NCBI RefSeq assembly: GCF_029168315.1
Contig: NZ_JARGYD010000005.1
Coordinates: 1-64,000, forward strand
Reading direction: 5' to 3'
Length of the DNA stretch: 64,000 nt
Origin: Psychromarinibacter halotolerans
GTDB lineage: Bacteria; Pseudomonadota; Alphaproteobacteria; Rhodobacterales; Rhodobacteraceae
The notes beneath the pieces were generated by a model. It was not told the DNA's origin, searched no databases, and saw only the letters and a list, made by a program, of their open reading frames with translations. Below, one piece after another: positions 15,656 through 23,953 of the stretch; the stretch's first letter is position 1; each line of letters starts with the position of its first letter. The position numbers were made by a program, and so were the translations under genes.

Positions 15656-16129
15656 ATGAAACTGAACGAACTCCGGGACAATCCCGGCGCGAACAAAAAG
15701 CGCATGCGTGTGGGCCGTGGCCCCGGCTCTGGCAAAGGCAAGACGGCCGGCCGTGGTATCAAGGGTCAAAAGTCCCGTTCGGGTGTGGCGATCAAAGGGT
15801 ACGAGGGCGGCCAGATGCCGTTGTACCAGCGCCTGCCGAAGCGCGGCTTCAACAAGCCGAACCGCAAGAAATTCGCCGTCGTGAACCTTGGCCTGATCGC
15901 CAAGTTCATCGAAGCCGGCAAGATCGACGCGAAATCCGCGATCACCGAGGACGTGCTGGTCGAAAGCGGCCTTGTCCGCCGCAAGCTGGACGGTGTCCGC
16001 GTGCTGGCCAAGGGTGACTTCGACACGAAGGTGACCCTCGAGGTGACCGGCGCGTCGAAATCGGCGGTCGAAGCGGTCGAGAAGGCCGGCGGCTCGCTGA
16101 CCGTCAAAACCCCGGCAGCGGCCGAGTAA
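15656..16129 (+). CDS. rplO: 50S ribosomal protein L15
   Basis: The 157-residue L15 has the Gly/Arg-rich start (MKLNELRDNPGANKKRMRVGRGPGSGKGKTAGRG, split here as LRDNPGANKKRMRVGRG then GSGKGKTAGRG) and the FEAGKIDAK-like body of the family, with a short Ala-rich end. L15 is a late 50S assembly protein. AAGGAGAAGCGACA precedes ATG 15656. It starts the fourth block; secY follows after 100 bases. Confidence 0.97.
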   Translation: MKLNELRDNPGANKKRMRVGRGPGSGKGKTAGRGIKGQKSRSGVAIKGYEGGQMPLYQRLPKRGFNKPNRKKFAVVNLGLIAKFIEAGKIDAKSAITEDVLVESGLVRRKLDGVRVLAKGDFDTKVTLEVTGASKSAVEAVEKAGGSLTVKTPAAAE

Positions 16130-16133
16130 GTGG

Positions 16134-16162
16134 TTGTGAGCGCCGTCACTGGCGCTTACATC
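16134..16162 (+). promoter_or_regulatory. Possible secondary promoter / hairpin before secY
   Basis: TTGTGA (16134-16139), a 17-base spacer and TACATC (16157-16162) overlap a 6-bp hairpin AGCGCC/GGCGCT (16139-16144/16151-16156). Either reading is possible: a weak internal promoter for secY-adk, or a simple mRNA hairpin. Confidence 0.35.
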
Positions 16163-16229
16163 GCTATCTGTGTTTCCAAGCGCCGCCCCGGGAGACCGTG
16201 AGGCGGCGCATCTTTGAGAGAGATCGCGC

Positions 16230-17585
16230 ATGGCATCGGCAGTCGAGCAAATGGCCGCGAACATGAGCTGGTCGTCCTTTGGTAAGGCGACCGAGCTCCG
16301 GCAGCGGATTTTCTTCACCATCGGTCTGCTGATCGTCTACCGGCTTGGGACCTACATCCCGGTGCCCGGCATCGATGGCAACGCGCTGCGCGAGTTCATG
16401 GAACAGGCGACCGCCGGTCTTGGTGGCGTCCTGAACATGTTCACCGGCGGCGCGATCAGCCGCATGGGCATCTTCGCCCTCGGCATCATGCCCTACATCT
16501 CGGCCTCGATCATCGTTCAGCTGCTGGCGGCAATGGTGCCGGCGCTGGAGCAGATGAAGAAAGAGGGCGAGCAGGGCCGCAAGAAACTGAACCAGTGGAC
16601 GCGCTACGGCACCGTCGCGCTGGCGCTGTTCCAGGGCTATGGCCTTGCCGTTTCGCTGGAAGCGGGCGATCTGGCCACCAACCCGGGCTGGTATTTCCGC
16701 GCCGCGACGGTGATCACGCTGGTCGGCGGCACCATGTTCCTGATGTGGCTGGGTGAACAGATCACCGCACGCGGCATCGGCAACGGTATCTCGCTGATCA
16801 TCTTCGTGGGCATCGTGGCCGAGATCCCGACCGCGCTGGCACAGTTCTTCGCCTCGGGCCGCTCCGGCGCCCTGAGCCCGGCAGTGATCGTGGGCGTGAT
16901 CGTCATGGTGGTCGCGGTGATCGCCTTCGTGGTGTTCATGGAACGATCACTCAGGAAGATCCACATCCAGTATCCGCGCCGTCAGGCCGGGATGAAGATG
17001 TACGAAGGCGGGTCGTCCCACCTGCCGATCAAGGTCAACCCGGCGGGCGTCATCCCGGCGATCTTCGCCTCGTCGCTGCTGCTGCTGCCGACCACGATCT
17101 CGACCTTCTCGGGCAGCCAGACCGGCCCCGTGATGTCGACGATCCTGGCCTACTTCGGCCCCGGCCAGCCGCTGTACCTTGTGTTCTTCGCGGCGATGAT
17201 CGTGTTCTTCACGTTCTTCTATACGTTCAATGTCTCGTTCAAGACGGACGACGTGGCCGAGAACCTGCAAAAGCAGAACGGCTTCGTTCCCGGCATCCGT
17301 CCCGGCAAGAAGACCGAGGAATACCTCGACTACGTGGTGACGCGGGTTCTGGTCCTTGGCGCGGCCTACCTTACGGCGGTCTGCCTTCTGCCCGAGATCC
17401 TGCGCTCGCAGTTCACGATCCCCTTCTACTTCGGCGGCACCTCGGTGCTGATCGTGGTGTCGGTGTCGATGGACACGGTGCAGCAGATCCAGTCGCATCT
17501 TCTGGCGCACCAGTACGAAGACCTGATCGAGAAATCCCAGCTTCGCGGGAAACGCCGCCCGAAAAAGGGTCCGGCACGGCGCTGA
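16230..17585 (+). CDS. secY: Preprotein translocase subunit SecY
   Basis: The 451-residue integral membrane protein matches SecY, the channel of the Sec translocase. It opens with the LRQRIFFTIGLLIVYRLGTYIPVPGI region and has the plug-like GGAISRMGIFALGIMPYISASI segment, the GIGNGISLIIF helix and the cytosolic C-terminal KRRPKKGP. About ten hydrophobic segments are visible. It is in the standard place, rplO-secY-adk, and shares their promoter or a weak internal one. Confidence 0.98.
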   Translation: MASAVEQMAANMSWSSFGKATELRQRIFFTIGLLIVYRLGTYIPVPGIDGNALREFMEQATAGLGGVLNMFTGGAISRMGIFALGIMPYISASIIVQLLAAMVPALEQMKKEGEQGRKKLNQWTRYGTVALALFQGYGLAVSLEAGDLATNPGWYFRAATVITLVGGTMFLMWLGEQITARGIGNGISLIIFVGIVAEIPTALAQFFASGRSGALSPAVIVGVIVMVVAVIAFVVFMERSLRKIHIQYPRRQAGMKMYEGGSSHLPIKVNPAGVIPAIFASSLLLLPTTISTFSGSQTGPVMSTILAYFGPGQPLYLVFFAAMIVFFTFFYTFNVSFKTDDVAENLQKQNGFVPGIRPGKKTEEYLDYVVTRVLVLGAAYLTAVCLLPEILRSQFTIPFYFGGTSVLIVVSVSMDTVQQIQSHLLAHQYEDLIEKSQLRGKRRPKKGPARR

Positions 17586-17612
17586 AACGAGCGCACTAAT
17601 TTGGAGAGGAGA

Positions 17613-17636
17613 CGGCGCGGGACAGCTCCCGCGCCG
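17613..17636 (+). promoter_or_regulatory. Leader hairpin before adk
   Basis: A 10-bp stem 17613-17622/17627-17636 with a CAGC loop lies 22 bases before the adk ATG, without a T run. It may stabilise or modulate the secY-adk transcript. Confidence 0.45.
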
Positions 17637-17658
17637 AAAGCTTAGGGGACAGTCCAAG

Positions 17659-18312
17659 ATGAACATCATTCTGCTCGGCCCGCCGGGCGCCGGCAAGGGA
17701 ACCCAGGCCCGTATCCTGGTCGAGAAACGCGGCATGGTTCAGCTGTCGACCGGCGACATGCTTCGCGAAGCGCGCACCTCCGGCACGGAGATGGGCAAGA
17801 AGGTCGCCGAGGTGATGGACCGTGGCGATCTGGTGACCGATGAGATCGTGATCGGCCTGATCCGCGAAAAGCTCGAATCCGGCGAGTCCGGCGGCGGCTT
17901 CATCTTCGACGGCTTCCCCCGCACGCTGGCACAGGCCGACGCGCTCGAGGCGCTGATGGCCGACATGGGCGAGACGCTGAACTGCGTGATCGAACTGCGC
18001 GTCCGCGACGAGGCGCTGGTCGCCCGCATCGTCGGCCGCTCGACTTGCGGCACCTGCGGCGAGGTCTACCACGACCAGACTAAGCCGATCCCGGCCGACG
18101 GCAAGTGCACCAAGTGCGGCGGCACAGAATTCAAGCGCCGTGCGGACGATAACGAGGAAAGCCTCAAGACGCGGCTGCTGGCCTATTACAAGCAGACCTC
18201 GCCGCTGCTTGGCTACTACCACGCCAAGGGCAAGCTGCAGCGCGTGGACGGTCTGGCCGACGTTGACGTGATCGCCGCATCTGTCGGCGTCATTCTGGAC
18301 AAGTCCGCCTAG
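17659..18312 (+). CDS. adk: Adenylate kinase, long zinc-lid form
   Basis: The 217-residue enzyme interconverts ATP+AMP and 2 ADP in the cytoplasm. The P-loop is GPPGAGKGTQ at residues 7-16, followed by QLSTGDMLR for AMP binding and DGFPRTLAQA. The lid domain (residues 128-156) carries two CXXC pairs (CGTC and CKCG-like TKCGG), so it is a structural zinc lid, the alternative to the Asp/Thr lid of E. coli. It is the last gene of the cluster; rpsM, rpsK, rpoA and rplQ do not follow. Confidence 0.97.
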   Translation: MNIILLGPPGAGKGTQARILVEKRGMVQLSTGDMLREARTSGTEMGKKVAEVMDRGDLVTDEIVIGLIREKLESGESGGGFIFDGFPRTLAQADALEALMADMGETLNCVIELRVRDEALVARIVGRSTCGTCGEVYHDQTKPIPADGKCTKCGGTEFKRRADDNEESLKTRLLAYYKQTSPLLGYYHAKGKLQRVDGLADVDVIAASVGVILDKSA

Positions 18313-18333
18313 TCGGACACTCGTCTACGGATT

Positions 18334-18376
18334 AAGGGGCGTGCGTCACGGACACCGTGACCGCGCCCTTTTTCGT
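18334..18376 (+). terminator. Intrinsic terminator after adk
   Basis: A two-part stem (inner GTCACGG 18345-18351 with CCGTGAC 18355-18361; outer AAGGGG with CGCCCTT) is followed by TTTTTCGTTTC. It ends the rplO-secY-adk transcript. Confidence 0.75.
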
Positions 18377-18408
18377 TTCGGCACATGTAATCCGGAGTCA
18401 AAGCAGTA

Positions 18409-18530
18409 AGGGGCGCTGCCCCTCTGCGCCTGCGGCGCATTCACCCCGGGATACTTGAGGACCAAAGAGGGCCCGTTTGAAGATCTTTGGTCCTCAAGTA
18501 TCCCGGGGAGCGCGAGGGGCTGGCCCCTCG
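18409..18530. repeat. Inverted pair of GGGGC-hairpin / CCCCGGGATACTT repeat modules
   Basis: The left module has hairpin 18409-18414/18418-18423, hairpin 18425-18430/18434-18439, then CCCCGGGATACTTGAGG. The right module is the mirror image, with hairpin 18513-18519/18524-18530. The two meet as a perfect 25-bp inverted repeat, 18444-18468 with 18484-18508, around a 15-base loop. A related module, ending CCCCGGGATATTT, lies at 56359-56412. They look like dispersed intergenic repeats placed at gene 3' ends. Confidence 0.75.
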
Positions 18531-18566
18531 CCTGCGCAACGGAAGACACCGTCCCGTCGGCGGGTT

Positions 18567-19937
18567 TCAGGCGAGGCGGCCCCAAAGGTCGTATTCGCCG
18601 GCTTCATCCACCTCGACGGTAACGATGTCGCCCGCGGACAGGCCCTCGAAACCTTCGTCGATGAACAGGTTGCCGTCGATTTCGGGCGCGTCGTGCATGG
18701 TCCGGCAGGTGGCCGCGTCTTCTTCGACAAGGTCGACGATGACCTGCATCCGTTTGCCGACTTTCGCTTCCAGCCGCGCCTCCGAGATCGCCTGCGCCTT
18801 CTTCATGAACCGGTCCCAGCGGTCTTGTTTGACCTCTTCGGGGACATGGTCGGGCAGCGCGTTGGACCGGGCGCCGTCGACGTTCTCGTATTTGAAGCAG
18901 CCGACACGGTCGAGCTGGGCCTCGTCCAGCCAGTCCAGCAGGGTCTGGAACTCGGCCTCGGTCTCGCCGGGGTAGCCGACGATGAAGGTCGAGCGCAGGG
19001 CAAGGTCGGGGCAGGCGGCGCGCCACGCGGCGATTTCGTCCAGCGTGCGGGCGGCGGCGGCGGGGCGGGCCATGCGCCGCAGGGTGTCCGGGTGAGCGTG
19101 CTGGAACGGGATGTCGAGGTACGGCAGCACGCCGCCCGTCGCCATCAGGTCGGTCATCATCGGGACAAGTTCGCGGACGTGCGGGTAGGGATAGACGTAA
19201 TGCAGCCGCACCCACGCGCCCAGTTGGCCAAGGTCCCGCGCCAGCGACAGGATCGGCGCCTTTTCGTCGCGGTCCTTCCAGTCGGTGCCGTAGGCCGAGG
19301 TGTCCTGGCTGATCACCAGCAACTCGCGCACGCCGGCTTCGACCAGTTTCTCGGCCTCGCGCAGCACCGCCTTGTGCGGGCGCGACGCGAGTTTGCCGCG
19401 CATGTCGGGGATGATGCAGAACTTGCAGGCGTGATTGCAGCCTTCCGAGATCTTCAGATAGCTGTAGTGCCGGGGCGTCAGCGAAATCCCGGTCGACGGC
19501 AGCAGGTCCACGAAGGGATCGGGCGCGGGCGGCACCGCGCCGTGCACCGCGTCCAGCACCTGCTCGTACTGATGCGGGCCCGTCACCGCCAGCACCTTGG
19601 GATGCGCGCCGGTGATGTACTCGGGTTCCGCACCAAGGCAGCCGGTCACGATGACCCGCCCGTTCTCGGCCAGCGCCTCGCCGATCGCGTCGAGGCTTTC
19701 GGCCTTCGCGCTGTCGAGAAAGCCGCAGGTGTTCACGATGACCGCGTCCGCCCCGCCGTAGTCGGCAGAGATGCCATAGCCCTCGGCCCGCAGGCGGGTG
19801 AGGATGCGCTCGCTGTCGACCAGCGCCTTGGGGCAGCCCAACGAGACCATGCCGATGGTCGGCTGGCCGTCGCGGCGGGTCTCGGAAATGCGGGCGCGCG
19901 CCAGGTCGGGGCGCAGGTCGGGAGGATTCTGGGACAT
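18567..19937 (-). CDS. rimO: Ribosomal protein S12 methylthiotransferase RimO
   Basis: This 456-residue radical-SAM enzyme adds a methylthio group to an aspartate of ribosomal protein S12. The N-terminal MTTase domain has three Cys for one iron-sulfur cluster (Cys35 in SLGCPK, Cys71 in NTCGF, Cys100 in TGCLG). The radical-SAM domain has Cys167, Cys171 and Cys174 (CNHACKFC). A C-terminal TRAM domain ends in DLWGRL. The SLGCPK signature separates RimO from MiaB. It is transcribed towards adk, with the inverted repeats between their ends. Confidence 0.96.
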   Translation of the reverse strand: MSQNPPDLRPDLARARISETRRDGQPTIGMVSLGCPKALVDSERILTRLRAEGYGISADYGGADAVIVNTCGFLDSAKAESLDAIGEALAENGRVIVTGCLGAEPEYITGAHPKVLAVTGPHQYEQVLDAVHGAVPPAPDPFVDLLPSTGISLTPRHYSYLKISEGCNHACKFCIIPDMRGKLASRPHKAVLREAEKLVEAGVRELLVISQDTSAYGTDWKDRDEKAPILSLARDLGQLGAWVRLHYVYPYPHVRELVPMMTDLMATGGVLPYLDIPFQHAHPDTLRRMARPAAAARTLDEIAAWRAACPDLALRSTFIVGYPGETEAEFQTLLDWLDEAQLDRVGCFKYENVDGARSNALPDHVPEEVKQDRWDRFMKKAQAISEARLEAKVGKRMQVIVDLVEEDAATCRTMHDAPEIDGNLFIDEGFEGLSAGDIVTVEVDEAGEYDLWGRLA

Positions 19938-19976
19938 GCGCGCGATATAGGGCCTAAGCGGCGCTGACGGAAGCGG

Positions 19977-21590
19977 TCATTCGGGTATGCCGGCTGCGTG
20001 AAGCGCGCTGAAATAGTCGTCGTTGAAATGGGTGGCGATCGGGGGCAGCCCCGCCTTGAGGTAGCGGATCGTCAGGTGCGGAAGGTGTGCCATCAGCCGG
20101 GCGGCTGCGGTGCGGGCGGCGACCATGCGGCCCAAGCGGACATTCGCGACGGCCACCATGCGCAAGGGCCAGTAGACGCCGGGAAACCGCAGCAGCCCGG
20201 CTTCGATCATGTGCAGACCTTCGGTCGGGTCCTCGCTCCAGCGGTAATGGGTCGCGGCGCGGCCAAACACGATCTGGTGCAGGAACGGATCGAGCGGGGA
20301 CAGGCGTTCTGCCCTGTCGAAGGTTTCAAGCGCCGCGTCGACCTCGCCGGTGTACTGATGCATCCATCCCTTGCGGATCAACGCCCATGCGTTCGACGGA
20401 TCGAGGTCCAGCGCCCGCGTGATATAGGTTTCTGCCAGCTTCCGGTCGTCGCCAGCCTGCCCGTAGACCCCGCCGATCGCGGTCAGGGTCGGGGCGTGGT
20501 CCCCCACCAGTTCGGCAGCTCTGTCAGCCAGCGCGAAAGCCGTGGCCCGTTCGGCGGCGGGCTCCCTGGCCCACATGTAAACGGCCTGCTGGGCATGCGC
20601 CCAGCCCTTCAGGGCTAGCGCGTATGCAAACTCTGGCTCGCGGTCGACCGCCGTGCCCAGCAGGTCGATTGCGCGAAGATTGTCCTCGGGGCGCAGTGTC
20701 CAGAAATGCGGCAGCGCGGTCAGCATCAGGTCGTACGCGGTGCGGTCCGCCGGGGGGCGTGCGCCGGCGCGGTCGATCTCTGCCAGCCGCAGGTTCGGCG
20801 CAAGCTGGCCGGCCACCTGCGCGGCGATCCGGTCCTGCAGGTCGAACAGGTCGTCCAGCCGGTCGTCGAACCGGGCTGACCACAAGGTGCGCCCGTTTGT
20901 CCCGGACACAAGTTGCACCGAGATTCGCACCCGGTCAGCCGCGCGTCGGATCGAGCCTTCCACAAGGTAGGTCGCACCAAGCGTCTCGGCTGCCATCCGC
21001 GCGTCGACCGGCCCCGGACCAAGGGCGAAGGCCGACTGCCGCGCCACGACGTCGAATTCGCGCACGCGCCCGAGGGCGCCGGTGATCTCCTCGACCACAC
21101 CGTCCGCGAACATGTCTTCGGGTGGCACGCCGATCTCGGTGAAAGGCAGCACCGCCAGGGCGGGGCGGGACGCGCGCGGTGGCTTGGCGTCGGCGGGCGC
21201 CGGGGGCAGGTCTTCGTGCGCGGAACGCTCTGCCCTCAGCCAATCCTCGAAACCCTCGGACGGCAGGTCGAAGCCCTGCAGGAAGGTGCCGGGACCCTCC
21301 ACGACGCGGATCAGCCCCGGGTCCAGCCAGACGGCCTGCCGGTCCGCCTGAACCGCGCCCTCTGGCAGGCGCTGGCGCAGCGTGGTGAGTTCCTGTCGTA
21401 GCGAAGCGCGGGCCTGTGCCTCCGCCCTGTCGGACCAGAGCAAGTCGGCCAGCAGCCCGCGCTCGGCCCGCATGTCCGGCTGGCGGGCAAGGAAGGCCAG
21501 CAGACCCTGTCCGCGCCGGGACAGGGAAGGGACGATCTCGCCGTCGCTGGTCACCCGGAACGGACCGTGCAGATGAAGGCACAGGGTCAC
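19977..21590 (-). CDS. SARP-like winged-helix / TolB-like / TPR regulator (paralogue 1)
   Basis: The 537-residue protein has three parts. The N-terminal DNA-binding-like part shows LHGPFRVTSDG, LLADLLWSDRAEAQARASLRQELTTLR. A TolB-N-like domain shows LAVLPFTEIG, MFADGVVEEITGALGR, YLVEGSIRRAADRVRISVQLV. C-terminal TPR repeats follow. Such proteins are annotated as TPR or adenylate-cyclase-like regulators; the ligand and targets are unknown. GTG 21590 is preferred, 8 bases after the upstream stop with GGAAGGA nearby; a TTG at 21617 is the alternative. It is tandem with, and similar to, the next gene. Confidence 0.8.
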   Translation of the reverse strand: MTLCLHLHGPFRVTSDGEIVPSLSRRGQGLLAFLARQPDMRAERGLLADLLWSDRAEAQARASLRQELTTLRQRLPEGAVQADRQAVWLDPGLIRVVEGPGTFLQGFDLPSEGFEDWLRAERSAHEDLPPAPADAKPPRASRPALAVLPFTEIGVPPEDMFADGVVEEITGALGRVREFDVVARQSAFALGPGPVDARMAAETLGATYLVEGSIRRAADRVRISVQLVSGTNGRTLWSARFDDRLDDLFDLQDRIAAQVAGQLAPNLRLAEIDRAGARPPADRTAYDLMLTALPHFWTLRPEDNLRAIDLLGTAVDREPEFAYALALKGWAHAQQAVYMWAREPAAERATAFALADRAAELVGDHAPTLTAIGGVYGQAGDDRKLAETYITRALDLDPSNAWALIRKGWMHQYTGEVDAALETFDRAERLSPLDPFLHQIVFGRAATHYRWSEDPTEGLHMIEAGLLRFPGVYWPLRMVAVANVRLGRMVAARTAAARLMAHLPHLTIRYLKAGLPPIATHFNDDYFSALHAAGIPE

Positions 21591-21597
21591 CGCACTT

Positions 21598-23487
21598 TCA
21601 TCCTTCCGGAAGCCCAAGGCGACGCAGCGCGTCGACGTAATCCGGCTGGAAGTCGCGTGCCGCGGGCGGGATGCAGTCCAGCAGGTAGCGGGCGGTCAGG
21701 TGCGGGTAGTGGTCCAGCAGCTTGGCCAGCGCGGCATCCGAATCCGCCTCGCGGCCCATCAGCTTGTAGATGCCAGCCAGCACCCGATAGACCCATGTGC
21801 ATCCGGGATTCGCGTGCATACCCTCGTGGATCAGGCGGACGGCCTCGTCATAGCGGCCCAGCACGCGCACGGCGACGGCCTGTCCGAAAAAGATGTTGAA
21901 CCGGAACGGGTCCAGTGGGCTCAGGTCCTCGGCCCGGTCGAACACGTCGAGCGCGTCGGCGGCACGGTCGATGTAGGTGTACAGCCAGCCGCGCCGCATC
22001 AGGCCCCACGCGTTGTTCGGGTCCAGCGTCAGCGCGCGGTCCAGAAGCCGTTCCGCCAGCCGCGTCTCGGCAGAGGACAGGGTGAAGGCGGCGCCGATGG
22101 CAACCAGCGACGGCGCATGATCCCCCACCCGGTCAAGCGCGGCGCGGGCGGTGGCGATGGCGGTGCGGTGATCGGTGTCGGGATCGTCCGACCACATGTA
22201 CGACGGCTTTTGCGCCAGCGCCCATGCCTTGTAGGCCAGCGCGGGGCCGTAGTCCGGGTCGCGGGCCAGCGCCGCGTTCAACAGGTCTACGGCGCGGGCG
22301 TTCTCGGCCTTCTGGTGCGCCCAGAAGTGGGGCAGCGCGGTCAGGACCAGATCGTAGGCCGACCTGTCCTCGGGGCGGAAACTGCGGGCGCGCAGGATCT
22401 CGGCGTGGCGCAGGCTGGGGGCCAACTGCCCCGCGACATGCGCCGCGATGCGGTCCTGCAGGTCGAACAGGTCGTCCATCCGGTCGTCGTAGCGTTCGGA
22501 CCACAGGGTTTCGCCGGTCTCGCCCCCGACCAGTTGCACCGCGATCCGCACCCGGTCGCCGGACCGCCGTACCGACCCTTCCACAAGATAGTCCGCCCGA
22601 AGCCGGCGCGCGGTGTCTTGCACGTCCAGCGCCTTGCCCTTCAGCGCAAAGGCGGACTGGCGGGCGATGACGCGGAACGCCTGCACCCGGCTGAGCGCGC
22701 CGGTGATCTCTTCGACGACGCCATCGGCGAACATGTCACCGGCGCCGCTGCTGAGTTCGTCGAAGGGCAGGACGGCGATGGCGGGCTCGCGTCCCGCGGG
22801 TCGGGCCGTGGCCGGGGTGGCGTCGGTCATGCCGTCCACCAGCGCCTGCAAGCCCTCAGGAACCTTTATGCCGTATTCCGTGTGCTGCCGTTCCGCAAAA
22901 CGCCGGAAGGCCGCGTGCGCGGTCGACCGGTCGCCCCCGGCGGTCACGGCCTCGATCAGAAGGCGGACCGCCGTTTCGTTGTCCGGCGCGTGGTCCAGCG
23001 CGCGGGACGCACAGGCCTGCGCCGCCGGGCCGTCACCGGCCGCCAGCGTCTGCCGGGCCTCGATCAGTGCGGCAGCGGCAAGGTCGTCGGCCCGTCGCGC
23101 CCGCGCGTCGCGTAGCCAGTCCTCGAACGGGCCGGAACTGATCGCCACACCGTCCAGCAACACCGCGCCCGGGGGCGGCGGGGCGATCGTGGCGCCGACA
23201 AGCCGAACGACGTCGCGATCCGCGATAAGGGTGCCCTCGGGCAGCGTTTTGCGCAGCGCCGACAGTTCCTGCCGCAGCGAGCCGCGCGCCTGCGTTTCGG
23301 CGCGGTCGCCCCACAGCAGCGTCGCCAGCGTCTCGCGCGGGGCGCGGCTGTCCGGCGACAGGGCAAGGATGGCCAGCATGGCACGGCCGCGCGCCGACAG
23401 GCCGTTTACCGGCGCGCCGGTGGAGTCCCGGGCTTCGAACGGCCCGTCGATCCGCAGTTCCAGCCTGTTTTCCATCTCGTGTCGCAT
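21598..23487 (-). CDS. SARP-like winged-helix / TolB-like / TPR regulator (paralogue 2)
   Basis: This 629-residue paralogue of the neighbouring gene has the same order. A winged-helix-like start (LELRIDGPFEARDS, LLWGDRAETQARGSLRQELSALR) is followed by a longer bacterial-transcriptional-activation-like linker (residues 110-210) than paralogue 1 has. Then come the TolB-like domain (IAVLPFDELSSGAGDMFADG, YLVEGSVRRSGDRVRIAVQLV) and TPRs. ATG 23487 is preferred for its GGGA spacing; 23475 and 23508 are alternatives. It is the first gene of a two-gene operon, divergent from the small DUF1127-like gene. Confidence 0.8.
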   Translation of the reverse strand: MRHEMENRLELRIDGPFEARDSTGAPVNGLSARGRAMLAILALSPDSRAPRETLATLLWGDRAETQARGSLRQELSALRKTLPEGTLIADRDVVRLVGATIAPPPPGAVLLDGVAISSGPFEDWLRDARARRADDLAAAALIEARQTLAAGDGPAAQACASRALDHAPDNETAVRLLIEAVTAGGDRSTAHAAFRRFAERQHTEYGIKVPEGLQALVDGMTDATPATARPAGREPAIAVLPFDELSSGAGDMFADGVVEEITGALSRVQAFRVIARQSAFALKGKALDVQDTARRLRADYLVEGSVRRSGDRVRIAVQLVGGETGETLWSERYDDRMDDLFDLQDRIAAHVAGQLAPSLRHAEILRARSFRPEDRSAYDLVLTALPHFWAHQKAENARAVDLLNAALARDPDYGPALAYKAWALAQKPSYMWSDDPDTDHRTAIATARAALDRVGDHAPSLVAIGAAFTLSSAETRLAERLLDRALTLDPNNAWGLMRRGWLYTYIDRAADALDVFDRAEDLSPLDPFRFNIFFGQAVAVRVLGRYDEAVRLIHEGMHANPGCTWVYRVLAGIYKLMGREADSDAALAKLLDHYPHLTARYLLDCIPPAARDFQPDYVDALRRLGLPEG

Positions 23488-23631
23488 CGTGAATCCCGGC
23501 GGGTTCATTTTTGACGCCCTTTTGACGGAAGACCACCCGGAAATCCGGTGGGCTTTGACGGCAGATAAACGGCGGGCTGCGACAGTGGATCCAACGAAGC
23601 CACCACGACACACCAAGAAGGAGTTGGAAAG
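23488..23631. promoter_or_regulatory. Divergent control region with TTTGACGG direct repeats
   Basis: TTTGACGG occurs at 23521 and again at 23554, exactly 33 bases apart (about three helix turns), between the divergent regulator operon and the DUF1127-like gene. They could be paired binding sites or -35 elements; no good -10 follows either. Shine-Dalgarno AAGGAG precedes the plus-strand gene. Confidence 0.4.
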
Positions 23632-23838
23632 ATGACCACCCGGACCGCCACCACCGCCCGTTACGTTCCCCAAGTCACCCGCCGCAAGGGCCTGCTGGCT
23701 TGGCTGATGCAGCGCGACGCGCAGTACCGCGAAAACCAGAAGATGCGGCGCCTGACCCCCGAACAGCGGCGCGACATGGGCTTGCCGCCCAGCGACACCT
23801 CTCGGGCCGATACGGTCTTTCTGTCCGGCCAGTGGTGA
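23632..23838 (+). CDS. Small basic DUF1127-like protein
   Basis: This is a 68-residue protein rich in Arg. Its second half (NQKMRRLTPEQRRDMGLPP) resembles the DUF1127 pattern of a short helix followed by LRDIGL. Small DUF1127 proteins in alphaproteobacteria have been linked to RNA metabolism and phosphate or stress responses, but this one is not tested. It has its own AAGGAGTTGGAAAG ribosome site and is divergent from the SARP-like regulators, which may control it. Confidence 0.65.
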   Translation: MTTRTATTARYVPQVTRRKGLLAWLMQRDAQYRENQKMRRLTPEQRRDMGLPPSDTSRADTVFLSGQW

Positions 23839-23953
23839 CAGCCGGGGCGGGCGGTGACGCTTTGCCGGTTTTCCGGCCCGCGCACCGCCCTGCTTGAGTG
23901 ATACGCGCGCCCTGCCTATCCTGTGGGAAACAGGGCAGGCAGGGGCAGGATAC

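Noticed and set aside
18477..19967. Plus-strand frame opposite rimO, beginning inside the inverted repeat
   Set aside because: Antisense artefact of the conserved rimO gene; low-complexity composition.
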